DNA of 60,531 bases from an uncultured SAR86 cluster bacterium (GTDB taxonomy: Bacteria > Pseudomonadota > Gammaproteobacteria > Magnimaribacterales > D2472), in the NCBI GenBank assembly GCA_902515155.1, contig CABXTT010000004.1:1-60531 (forward strand). The letters run 5' to 3'. This document shows positions 44,676 through 52,159 of this stretch, in pieces. Numbering within the stretch: the first letter of the stretch is position 1; the number at the start of each line of letters is the position of its first letter. The notes under the pieces were generated by a model. It was not told the origin of the DNA, ran no database searches, and saw nothing but the letters and a program-made list of their open reading frames with translations. The position numbers were made by a program, and so were the translations under genes.

Positions 44676-45789
44676 GAAAATTCCTATTTCTTTATATATT
44701 CATTTACCGTGGTGTGAAAAAAAATGTCCGTATTGTGATTTTAATGTTGATGTAGATAAACAAAATGGGGACGAAGAAAATCTTCTAAAAGCAATACTTG
44801 AAGACCTAGAAAAGTCAGAAAAATATATTTCAAACAGAAAATTTTCATCTGTCTACTTTGGAGGCGGAACTCCATCTCTTATATCATCAAAAATTATTGA
44901 ACAAATTACTAAAGCCTTATCCAATAAAAAACTTCTAAATAGTAATTGTGAAATTAGCTTTGAATTAAATCCAAAAGAAGTAATGAATGACTATTTAAAT
45001 GAATTAATGAATGCAGGCATTAACAGAATATCTATAGGCATTCAGAGTTTTGATCAAAAGGTATTAAGTAGCCTTGAAAGAAATCATAGCTCCATGGATG
45101 CATTAAAAGCAGTAGAGATTATTTCAAGTCTAAATTCTATCAATACAACTATTGATTTAATTTATGGAGTCATGGATCAGACATTAGAATCAGTTATTAA
45201 AGATATTAATACTTTTTGCTCATTCGATTTAGAGCATCTTTCAATGTATCAATTAACTATTGAACCAAATACCATCTTTTATAAAAGAAATTTGATAACG
45301 CCTCCAGATAACTCAATTGAGTTAATGGAAATTGAAGCAAAGAAAATTTTAAAAAGTAATAAATACTATCAGTATGAAGTCTCATCTTGGACTAAAAACG
45401 GTAAAGAGAGTAAACATAATATGAACTATTGGGGTTATGGTGATTATTTAGGGCTTGGTCCTGGAGCTCATAGCAAAATCACAACAAATGAATCTATAAC
45501 AAGGATGATTAAACTTAAGAAGGTTAAGTCTTATATAGATAATCCTTGTAAAACAACAAATACTGAGATTACAACAAAGAACTACGATCTTGATCTTGCA
45601 ATGAATCTTTTGAGAATTAAAGAAGGGCTTACTTTTGATGAAATAAATAAAAGAAATATATATTTGTCAAAAACTTTCTTAAGTAAGTTAGAAAAAGGTG
45701 TTGAAGAAAATTTACTTGAAAGGGGGGGAATAAAAGCTTCAGATATGGGCTATAAATTTCTAAATGATACTGTAAATATATTCAGCTAA
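44656..45789 (+). CDS. hemW: Radical SAM protein HemW (heme chaperone)
   Basis: A 377-aa radical SAM protein. The [4Fe-4S] cysteines are in CEKKCPYCDF (CX3CX2C), preceded by ISLYIHLPW; the GGGTPSLIS, INRISIGIQSFDQKVL and LSMYQLTIEPNTIF blocks follow the HemW order. HemW is a heme-trafficking protein often misnamed coproporphyrinogen oxidase. The start codon is uncertain: no ATG precedes the core, and TTG 44656 (or 44629) inside rdgB is the best guess. The stop overlaps convergent trmB by 8 bp. Confidence 0.92.
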   Translation: MKNLNPKKIPISLYIHLPWCEKKCPYCDFNVDVDKQNGDEENLLKAILEDLEKSEKYISNRKFSSVYFGGGTPSLISSKIIEQITKALSNKKLLNSNCEISFELNPKEVMNDYLNELMNAGINRISIGIQSFDQKVLSSLERNHSSMDALKAVEIISSLNSINTTIDLIYGVMDQTLESVIKDINTFCSFDLEHLSMYQLTIEPNTIFYKRNLITPPDNSIELMEIEAKKILKSNKYYQYEVSSWTKNGKESKHNMNYWGYGDYLGLGPGAHSKITTNESITRMIKLKKVKSYIDNPCKTTNTEITTKNYDLDLAMNLLRIKEGLTFDEINKRNIYLSKTFLSKLEKGVEENLLERGGIKASDMGYKFLNDTVNIFS

Positions 45790-46429
45790 CTTTTTTAAGT
45801 GTAAAAGTATAAATTTTTCTTCCCTCTTCCATTGCTCTTTTTTGAAACTTAGTGAGCTCTGATTTTTCATAGATAGATGACTTCAATCTTTTATACCCAT
45901 TTGATTCTAATATAGTCTCTTCGATTGATTCAGCATAATTTTTCCAGTCAGTAGACATAAATAAATTTCCATTATTTTTAATTACTGGATGTACTAATTT
46001 TAAAAATTCTGAATTTATCATCCTTCTTTTATGATGCTTTAGCTTTGGCCATGGATCAGGACAAATAATTAAAACATCATCAAAAATTGGTTTTTTAATT
46101 TGTTCTATGAGTAATCTAATGTCGCCTGAGATAAGTTTTATATTTTGAATATCATTTTTAATGATTTCCCCTAGAAGATATCCAATTCCAGCGATGTAGA
46201 CCTCAGAAGCTAAATATAAAGTTCCTGGATTAGCTTTTGCAAGGGCTAGAGTGTTGTCACCATTTCCAAAACCTATTTCAAGGGTAAGTTTTGAGAAACT
46301 AATTTTTGCTTTTGAGATGTCATCAATATTAGATACCTCGAATTTCTCAAGATGATTAAGATTATTTTCTTGGCTTTTAGTGATTCTACCTCTTCTCTTT
46401 ACAAAAGAAGGTAAATATTTTTGGCGCAT
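45782..46429 (-). CDS. trmB: tRNA (guanine-N7-)-methyltransferase
   Basis: A 215-aa SAM enzyme that makes m7G46 in tRNA. Motifs: the N-terminal RRGRITKSQ, LEIGFGNGDNTLALAKANPG (SAM loop), the GDIRLLIEQ segment, IICPDPWPKLKHHKRRMINS (diagnostic for TrmB) and STDWKNYAESI. It is downstream of rpoH on the minus strand (20-bp gap) and convergent with hemW. Confidence 0.95.
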   Translation of the reverse strand: MRQKYLPSFVKRRGRITKSQENNLNHLEKFEVSNIDDISKAKISFSKLTLEIGFGNGDNTLALAKANPGTLYLASEVYIAGIGYLLGEIIKNDIQNIKLISGDIRLLIEQIKKPIFDDVLIICPDPWPKLKHHKRRMINSEFLKLVHPVIKNNGNLFMSTDWKNYAESIEETILESNGYKRLKSSIYEKSELTKFQKRAMEEGRKIYTFTLKKVS

Positions 46430-46449
46430 TAAGGCTGACTGAGAGAAAT

Positions 46450-47310
46450 TTAGGCAGCGCTGACCATGAAGGCTTTTAGCTTCTTGAGAGCACCATTTTC
46501 TATTTGCCTAATTCTTTCTGCAGAAACGTTATATTCATCTGCTAAATCATGAAGCGTAGCTTTTTTATCAGCAAGATATCTTCTTAGAAGAATATCTTTA
46601 CTTCTATCATCAAGCATCTTTAGTGCCTCTGAAAGATCATTGTGATTAATTTCTTCTGCCTCTGCTGTAGCTACAATTACTTCCGGATCATATCTTTTAT
46701 CTTCGAGATACTGAGAAGGAGACATAATTTCATCGTCATCATCAGATGAAGTTGGAGCATCAAAAGAAGAATCGTTGGAAGAAAGTCTATTTTCCATATG
46801 AAGAACATCTTTGACTTCAACATTTAAGTCTTCAGCAATCTTTTCAGCTTCTTCTTTTGTAAGCCATTCTAAACTTTTCTTTTTACTTCTTAAGTTAAAA
46901 AATAACTTTCTTTGTGCTTTTGTAGTTGCAATCTTAACAAGTCTCCAATTCTTAAGTATGTATTCATGAATTTCAGCTTTTATCCAATGAACAGCAAATG
47001 AAACTACTTTAACTCCTCTATGAGGATCGTATTTATCAACAGCTTTCATAAGACCAACGTTACCTTCTTGAATAATATCTGCTAATGGCAATCCATACCC
47101 TTGATAAGATCTTGCGATATGTACTACAAATCGAAGATGGTGAATAACCAGTTGTCTGGCTGCGTCTAAATCATCCTCTTCATATAGTTTTATTGCTAGT
47201 TCTTGTTCTTGCTCTTTAGTTAAGATAGGAATTGAATGCACAGAAGATAAATAGGACTCTATATCCTTTCCTGGACTGTTTAACTGTGATGGCTGTAACT
47301 GTGTTCCCAT
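46450..47310 (-). CDS. rpoH: Heat-shock sigma factor RpoH (sigma-32)
   Basis: A 286-aa sigma factor. Region 2 is HHLRFVVHIARSYQGYGLPL with DIIQEGNVGLMKAVDKYDP, the RpoH box is QRKLFFNLR (about residue 133), and region 4 is the C-terminal helix-turn-helix ATLHDLADEYNVSAERIRQI. Its N-terminal SYLSSVHSIPILTKEQE is typical of sigma-32. No Shine-Dalgarno precedes ATG 47310; the leader is very AT-rich and contains a 22-bp perfect palindrome (47331-47352), which may matter for its temperature control. Confidence 0.96.
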   Translation of the reverse strand: MGTQLQPSQLNSPGKDIESYLSSVHSIPILTKEQEQELAIKLYEEDDLDAARQLVIHHLRFVVHIARSYQGYGLPLADIIQEGNVGLMKAVDKYDPHRGVKVVSFAVHWIKAEIHEYILKNWRLVKIATTKAQRKLFFNLRSKKKSLEWLTKEEAEKIAEDLNVEVKDVLHMENRLSSNDSSFDAPTSSDDDDEIMSPSQYLEDKRYDPEVIVATAEAEEINHNDLSEALKMLDDRSKDILLRRYLADKKATLHDLADEYNVSAERIRQIENGALKKLKAFMVSAA

Positions 47311-47330
47311 AATAATATAAGTATACTATA

Positions 47331-47352
47331 TAATTAATTATATAATTAATTA
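47331..47352. repeat. 22-bp perfect AT-only palindrome upstream of rpoH
   Basis: The stretch is identical to its own reverse complement and consists only of A and T (TAATTAATTA at each side of a central TA pair). It lies 20 bp before the rpoH start and 15 bp after the cysQ stop, so it falls in the rpoH promoter or mRNA leader. GTATAC (47321-47326), another palindrome, is next to it. Confidence 0.6.
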
Positions 47353-47367
47353 ATGTTTATATGAAAA

Positions 47368-48261
47368 TTATACCAATTTTTTATAAAAATCTCTTATTAA
47401 AGGCAAATAAGTATCTTTTAAATATGTATTTCTAAAGCCTACAAAAGCAGGATTAAGAATATTATTTACTTTTGAGTAGGCCAAATGCTTACCAGAGCTC
47501 ATTTGGCATACTCTTCCGCCTTTAGAAATAAGATATGCGTGTCCTGCTGCAATATCCCACTCTGATGTGGGTCCAAATCTTGGATAAATATCTGCTTCGT
47601 TATCAGCCATAGCGCATAGTTTTAACGAACTGCCCTTCTCAACAACTTTATAGCTAATTGGAAAGCCATTAATAAAACTACCCTCCAAAAAATGTAAAAA
47701 CTCCTTATCAATATCATTCTGATGACTTTTGCTCATAACTATTCTTATTGGATCGGGCGTGTTTCCACCTCCAAGTCCACCTGGTACATGTTTGTATTTC
47801 CAAAATTGATTAAGATAGTTAACAGATCTAAAAAATTTAGATGGTCGTTCAAAAAATGAGCCTGCCCAAATTTCTCCTGTTGCCGGAGCACTAACAATTC
47901 CAAAAATTGGTATTGAGTTTTCTATTAAAGCTATATTGACTGTAAATTCTTTTGATTTATTAATAAACTCTTTAGTTCCATCAAGAGGATCAACAAGCCA
48001 ATAAGCGCCCTGTGGTAAATCTTCGTCATGATTAAAAGTTTCCTCAGTAACTGCTGGGATATCTGGTGTAATATTATGAAGTGCCCTAATAATAATTTCG
48101 TTAGCTTTATTGTCGGCTTCTGTAACTGGAGACCCATCTGATTTTATTTCAGTCTCAAAAGAGTCTTTATCATAAATATTCATGATTGCTTCAGAGGCTT
48201 CACTGACAGTTTCTCGCAATGGGTTTAAAATAGTTTTTAAAAAATTATGAGAAATATTCAT
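47368..48261 (-). CDS. cysQ: 3'(2'),5'-bisphosphate nucleotidase CysQ
   Basis: A 297-aa inositol-monophosphatase-fold enzyme that clears 3'-phosphoadenosine 5'-phosphate made in sulfate assimilation. Metal-binding motifs: GSPVTEADNKAN, AVTEET, the diagnostic WLVDPLDGTKEF and the C-terminal TSEWDIAAGHAYLISKGG. The ATG at 48261 lies inside the first codons of the opposite yrfG gene (15-bp head-to-head overlap). It is about 40-50 residues longer than E. coli CysQ (246 aa); part of this is a roughly 25-residue insert after the SAPATGEIWAG block. Confidence 0.93.
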   Translation of the reverse strand: MNISHNFLKTILNPLRETVSEASEAIMNIYDKDSFETEIKSDGSPVTEADNKANEIIIRALHNITPDIPAVTEETFNHDEDLPQGAYWLVDPLDGTKEFINKSKEFTVNIALIENSIPIFGIVSAPATGEIWAGSFFERPSKFFRSVNYLNQFWKYKHVPGGLGGGNTPDPIRIVMSKSHQNDIDKEFLHFLEGSFINGFPISYKVVEKGSSLKLCAMADNEADIYPRFGPTSEWDIAAGHAYLISKGGRVCQMSSGKHLAYSKVNNILNPAFVGFRNTYLKDTYLPLIRDFYKKLV

Positions 48262-48912
48262 CACAATATAGTAACAAACGTTTCTGATATATTGTTAGAT
48301 ATTGATGGGGTATTGTTAGATCAAAGTTTTGATAACCTTTTTTGGAGTGAACTAGTGCCTTTAGAGCTTTCAACAGAACAAAATATATCTATAGAGAATG
48401 CTAAAAATGAAATTTATAACACTGCTGAAAAAGTTAAAGGAACAATGCCATGGTATGAACTTAAATTTTGGGAAAATAAGTACAATTTAGATCTAGTAAA
48501 TGTAGCACTAAATAATAGTGCTGAAATTGCCTTTTTGCCAAGGGCAAAAGAAACACTTAAGAAACTTGCTGATTTAGATAAAAGAATCATTTTAATGACC
48601 AATTGCGATCGAAGACTTCTCAATGTAAAAGCATCAGTAGTTCCATTTATGAAATATGTAGATGGATGTGTTTCATTTGTAGAAATAGGTGCAGTTAAAG
48701 AAAGTCAAGACTTTTGGGGTCCAGCTTTTGAAATTTTCAATATTGATACAGAAAAGTCTTTATTTGCAGACGACAATATAAACGTTGTTAATTCAGCAAT
48801 TCAGGCAGGAATTTTTAATTCTTTCCAAGTGCTGGAACCTACAAGTGATGGGTCTGTAATAAACAAACCAAATTCAAATTTTACTATCAAGAATATTGGT
48901 GAGTTAATTTAA
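48247..48912 (+). CDS. yrfG: HAD-family nucleotidase YrfG-like
   Basis: A 221-aa HAD hydrolase. LLDIDGVLLDQSFDNLFWSE follows the E. coli YrfG pattern (LLDMDGTLLDLAFDNYFW) but has Val where DxDGT has Thr. The LMTNCDRR motif II and LFADDNINVVNSAIQAGI motif III/IV are present. YrfG dephosphorylates GMP and IMP. It is head-to-head with cysQ with overlapping starts; the nudE gene that often lies between or beside them is missing. Confidence 0.88.
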   Translation: MRNIHHNIVTNVSDILLDIDGVLLDQSFDNLFWSELVPLELSTEQNISIENAKNEIYNTAEKVKGTMPWYELKFWENKYNLDLVNVALNNSAEIAFLPRAKETLKKLADLDKRIILMTNCDRRLLNVKASVVPFMKYVDGCVSFVEIGAVKESQDFWGPAFEIFNIDTEKSLFADDNINVVNSAIQAGIFNSFQVLEPTSDGSVINKPNSNFTIKNIGELI

Positions 48913-48937
48913 GCATCGAGACGGCTTGTTTTTTTTT
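48911..48937 (+). terminator. Possible weak terminator after yrfG
   Basis: AAGC (48911-48914) can pair with GCTT (48924-48927) over a 9-nt loop, followed by GTTTTTTTTT. The stem is only 4 bp, so this is tentative; the T run and the position immediately after the yrfG stop are the support. Confidence 0.35.
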
Positions 48938-48965
48938 AAAATTTATAGCACCTAATATTTTTTTA

Positions 48966-49814
48966 TTATTCAGGTCTTAAAGATTCCTTTCTTAGTTGGA
49001 TTTGATTTTCCTCTGAGCCTGGGTATTTATTGTCATATAAAGAATACTCCCATCTCCCATACATGGGATTAGTTATCATGAACCACTTTGAGCCCCACAT
49101 ATTTTCATATTTTGATGCTAGCTCTTTTCTTGAAATATCTTCGAGTGTTGCTTCTTCAGAGGAGATAAAATCTGTTAATTGATCTCCAACAAGTAAAATA
49201 ATTCTATATTCATTAGCTATCAATAATCTTCTAGATACTTTATCAGACGTCCAATCATTCTCACCTTTCATCAGCAGTACATCGATATCTTCATCAAATG
49301 GTAATTTAAGATTTATGATATTTGCTTTAGTTGATTGTTCTAATTCAGAAACCCTATTGGTAACATAAAAAATTTTTACTCCTTTTTGATCAGCGTAATT
49401 TAAAAATTTAGTAACTCCAGCAACAGCATCTGCCGAGCCTTCTAACCCCCAATCAATCCATCCCTCTGGATATGAAAATCCCTCTAAGATTGTTCTCGCT
49501 TGAAAAGCTGAATTATCTAAAACTGTTTCATCAACGTCTATGATAATGGCAGGACTTTTAGATGAGAAATTACCTTTTTGCTCTAGAGCTGCAGTCCATG
49601 AAGTATCTTTTAAGGCTTTGTCTATTGCAGTAATGGCATTGTTGTAAACCTGTATATTATTTGCAGCAAATTCTGCAGAGGTCTGAGCATATAGAACTGC
49701 AAGCATCGATTGTTCTTGAAACGATTTATCTGTTTGTAAATTATCGCCTTGTAAATGCCCACAACATAAAACTATAAAAAAAGAAAAAATATATATTTGA
49801 TTTCGTGATTTCAT
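48966..49814 (-). CDS. e(P4)-type acid phosphatase / 5'-nucleotidase, exported
   Basis: A 282-aa exported HAD phosphatase. The N-terminal signal (IYIFSFFIVLCCGH) ends in two cysteines that may be a lipobox, although the sequence before them is atypical. The class C acid phosphatase motif IIIDVDETVLDNSAFQ is intact, followed by VTNRVSELEQSTKANI and LLVGDQLTDF. e(P4) proteins release phosphate from nucleotides (NMN in Haemophilus) outside the cytoplasm. It may supply phosphate or nucleosides. Confidence 0.9.
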   Translation of the reverse strand: MKSRNQIYIFSFFIVLCCGHLQGDNLQTDKSFQEQSMLAVLYAQTSAEFAANNIQVYNNAITAIDKALKDTSWTAALEQKGNFSSKSPAIIIDVDETVLDNSAFQARTILEGFSYPEGWIDWGLEGSADAVAGVTKFLNYADQKGVKIFYVTNRVSELEQSTKANIINLKLPFDEDIDVLLMKGENDWTSDKVSRRLLIANEYRIILLVGDQLTDFISSEEATLEDISRKELASKYENMWGSKWFMITNPMYGRWEYSLYDNKYPGSEENQIQLRKESLRPE

Positions 49815-49858
49815 GATTTAACCATTATAATGCGAATAAATTGTAAAGAGTTACATAT

Positions 49859-50023
49859 ATGAATTCAGAATTATTAGAAAATCTTGAAAAGTTAAAAAAG
49901 ATGTTCGTTTTGTTAAGTGAAGAAAGGAAGGTTGTTCTTTCTCATCATAAAACATTTGAGCATGTAGAAAAAATGAGAACGATTTTAAACAAATCTATAG
50001 AAATGGTAAAAAATGATGGGTAA
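49859..50023 (+). CDS. Small 54-aa coiled-coil protein, hypothetical
   Basis: ATG 49859 opens a 54-codon frame ending at TAA 50021-50023, overlapping the next gene start by 8-11 bp, which is the pattern of real operons here. The product is charged and helical, with leucines at heptad-like spacing (LLENLEKLKKMFVLL, then EHVEKMRTILNKSI). The frame fills most of an otherwise unusually long gap between two genes. No family recognised. Confidence 0.55.
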   Translation: MNSELLENLEKLKKMFVLLSEERKVVLSHHKTFEHVEKMRTILNKSIEMVKNDG

Positions 50024-50882
50024 TAATAAATATAGTTGTTTTGAGTTAACAGTAAATAATCATATTGGTAGTCTTGTTTTATCAAGACCAAATGAGTTGA
50101 ATACTATGTCTAGAGATTTCTGGGTAGAACTTGGCGAGGTATTGGAAGAAATTGATAGAAATTCTGACATTCGAGTAGTGATTATGTCATCAACAGGAAA
50201 GCATTTTTGCGCTGGAATGGATTTGAGTGCTTTTTCAAATGGAGTTGAGGATATATCAGAAGATAAGAAGCCTGATCATGCAAGAATTGGTGAAGCTGTT
50301 TATAGAGTTGCAAAAGAACTTCAAGGTTATATTAGCAAACTTGAAAAAATTAGAGTTCCAGTAATTGCTGCAATTCATGGCGGTTGTATTGGTGGAGCTG
50401 TAGATTTAGTTACAGCTTGCGATATAAGATTGGCATCTAGTGATTCATTTTTCTGTATACAAGAAATTAATATTGGCATGGCAGCTGATGTCGGAACCTT
50501 ACAAAGACTTCCTAAAATAATACCTGACTCAAAAATGAGGGAAATGGCATATACAGGCAGAAAAATGTATGCCGCTGAATCAAAAGAAACTGGTTTGGTA
50601 AGTGATGTGTATGAATCTCAAGAAGCAATGCTAAGCGCTGCGAATGATCTTGCAAAAGAAATTGCATCAAAGTCTCCAGTTGCAATTTACGGTTTAAAGG
50701 CAGTGATGAATTATTCAAGAGATCATTCTGTTAGTGATGGTCTTGATTATAATGCTCTATGGAGCGGTGCAATGTTGAGTCAAAAAGATATGGCAGAAGC
50801 TATGACTGCTAATATGGAAAAAAGAGAAGCTTCATTTAATGAATTAGTTGATGTGAAAAAATTTAACGAATCAAAATCCTAA
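50016..50882 (+). CDS. Delta(3,5)-delta(2,4)-dienoyl-CoA isomerase-like crotonase (ECH1 type)
   Basis: A 288-aa crotonase-fold enzyme. The oxyanion holes are in HFCAGMDLSAF and HGGCIGGAVDL, and the ECH1 catalytic acids appear in AVDLVTACDI, CIQEINIGM and AADVGTLQRLPK. Later blocks (SKSPVAIYGLKA, NYSRDHSVSDGLDYNALWS) follow mitochondrial/peroxisomal ECH1 strikingly well. It shifts double bonds during beta-oxidation of unsaturated fatty acids. Start is ATG 50016 or 50013. Its stop overlaps convergent yaaA by 4 bp. Confidence 0.88.
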   Translation: MGNNKYSCFELTVNNHIGSLVLSRPNELNTMSRDFWVELGEVLEEIDRNSDIRVVIMSSTGKHFCAGMDLSAFSNGVEDISEDKKPDHARIGEAVYRVAKELQGYISKLEKIRVPVIAAIHGGCIGGAVDLVTACDIRLASSDSFFCIQEINIGMAADVGTLQRLPKIIPDSKMREMAYTGRKMYAAESKETGLVSDVYESQEAMLSAANDLAKEIASKSPVAIYGLKAVMNYSRDHSVSDGLDYNALWSGAMLSQKDMAEAMTANMEKREASFNELVDVKKFNESKS

Positions 50883-51649
50883 CTTTTTCTTAAAAAAACT
50901 GGTTCTGAAGTAGTTGATTCTGCTTTTGAATATTTATATCCGTCTATATCAAAATTAATAAGCTCTTCAAAATCAGTAATCTTATTCTGAATGATCCATC
51001 TTGCCATTAGGCCTCTGGCTTTTTTTGCATAAAAGCTAATAATTTTGTATTTTCCACTTTTATAATCTTTAAATACTGGAGAGACCACATTAATAAATTC
51101 TGGCATTTTTCCAAGTACGCTAAAATATTCTTTCGAAGCAAGATTTATTAATAGATCTGATTTTTGTGAACTTAAATCATCAATTACATTGTTTTGAACT
51201 AATTCACCCCAAAATTCATAAAGATTTTTACCCTTTGAAGTCTCAAGCTTAGTGCCCATTTCAAGCCTGTAAGGTTTCATTATATCCATCGGTCTTAATA
51301 TTCCATATAAGCCTGAAAGAATTCTTAGGTGCTTTTGGGCAAATTTTAAATCTTTATTACTAAAGTCTTCTGCATTTAGGCCCTGATATACATCTCCTTT
51401 AAATACAAGCATTGAGGGTTTTGCGTCTGACGAAACTGATTTCGCTGCCTTCCATGACTGATATCTATCAAAATTTAGAGTTGCTAACTTATCACTTAAA
51501 CCCATCATGCTGGCAATATCTTTAGGCTCTTTTTCCTTAAGAGTCTTAATAAGCTTTGAAGATTGGCTTAAAAACTGCGGTGCAGTATGATTGCTTTTAG
51601 GATCAACAGAGTAATCTAAGGTTTTTGCTGGGGAAATAACTATTAACAT
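50879..51649 (-). CDS. yaaA: Peroxide stress protein YaaA (DUF328/UPF0246)
   Basis: A 256-aa protein beginning MLIVISPAKTLDYSVD, the YaaA signature, with FKGDVYQGLNAEDF, RILSGLYGILRPMDIMKPYR and SFYAKKARGLMARWII as further blocks. YaaA lowers free iron and DNA damage under peroxide stress in E. coli. I chose ATG 51649 because the family begins there; an upstream start at 51667 adds six residues. It is divergent from the TRAP permease gene. Confidence 0.94.
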   Translation of the reverse strand: MLIVISPAKTLDYSVDPKSNHTAPQFLSQSSKLIKTLKEKEPKDIASMMGLSDKLATLNFDRYQSWKAAKSVSSDAKPSMLVFKGDVYQGLNAEDFSNKDLKFAQKHLRILSGLYGILRPMDIMKPYRLEMGTKLETSKGKNLYEFWGELVQNNVIDDLSSQKSDLLINLASKEYFSVLGKMPEFINVVSPVFKDYKSGKYKIISFYAKKARGLMARWIIQNKITDFEELINFDIDGYKYSKAESTTSEPVFLRKS

Positions 51650-51685
51650 GATCAATATTTTAACCAAAATAAGAAAAGACTACTA

Positions 51686-52159
51686 ATGAAATTATTAGAA
51701 AAGTATATAAATTTTATAGGTGAAAAAATATCCTATCTTATTCCCGTGATGACTTTACTAATGATTGTCGTTATTGTTAGTAGATATTTCTTTGGTATTG
51801 GAAGAACTGACTTGCAAGAATTAGTAATGTATTTTCATGCTCTAATCTTTCTTGGATGTGCTGGCTATGTCTTTAATCAAGATGAGCATGTTCGGGTGGA
51901 TATTTTTTACAGAGATTCGAGTCAAAAATATAAGAACTTTATAAATATTCTTTTAGGTATTATTTTTTTACTTCCTGTTACTTTGGTGATTGGATTTTAT
52001 TCTATTGAATTAATTTCTATGTCATGGAAGATTAAAGAGATTTCTACAGAGGCAGGAGGTCTTGCTTATGTATTTATTCAAAAAACATTCATTCTTTTAT
52101 TTCCTATAACTCTTTTTATTGCTCTTGTTAATCAACTAATTAAAATAATATGGAAGTAA
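51686..52159 (+). CDS. dctQ: TRAP transporter small permease (DctQ)
   Basis: A 157-aa four-helix membrane protein: helices near 15-30, 48-60, 90-107 and 128-150. VSRYFFGIGRTDLQELVMYF and GYVFNQDEHVRVDIFY match the small permease of COG4665 type. It pairs with DctM 10 bp downstream (overlapping) and with a periplasmic binding protein that is encoded 2.4 kb away on the other strand. Import is driven by a Na+ or H+ gradient. Confidence 0.9.
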   Translation: MKLLEKYINFIGEKISYLIPVMTLLMIVVIVSRYFFGIGRTDLQELVMYFHALIFLGCAGYVFNQDEHVRVDIFYRDSSQKYKNFINILLGIIFLLPVTLVIGFYSIELISMSWKIKEISTEAGGLAYVFIQKTFILLFPITLFIALVNQLIKIIWK

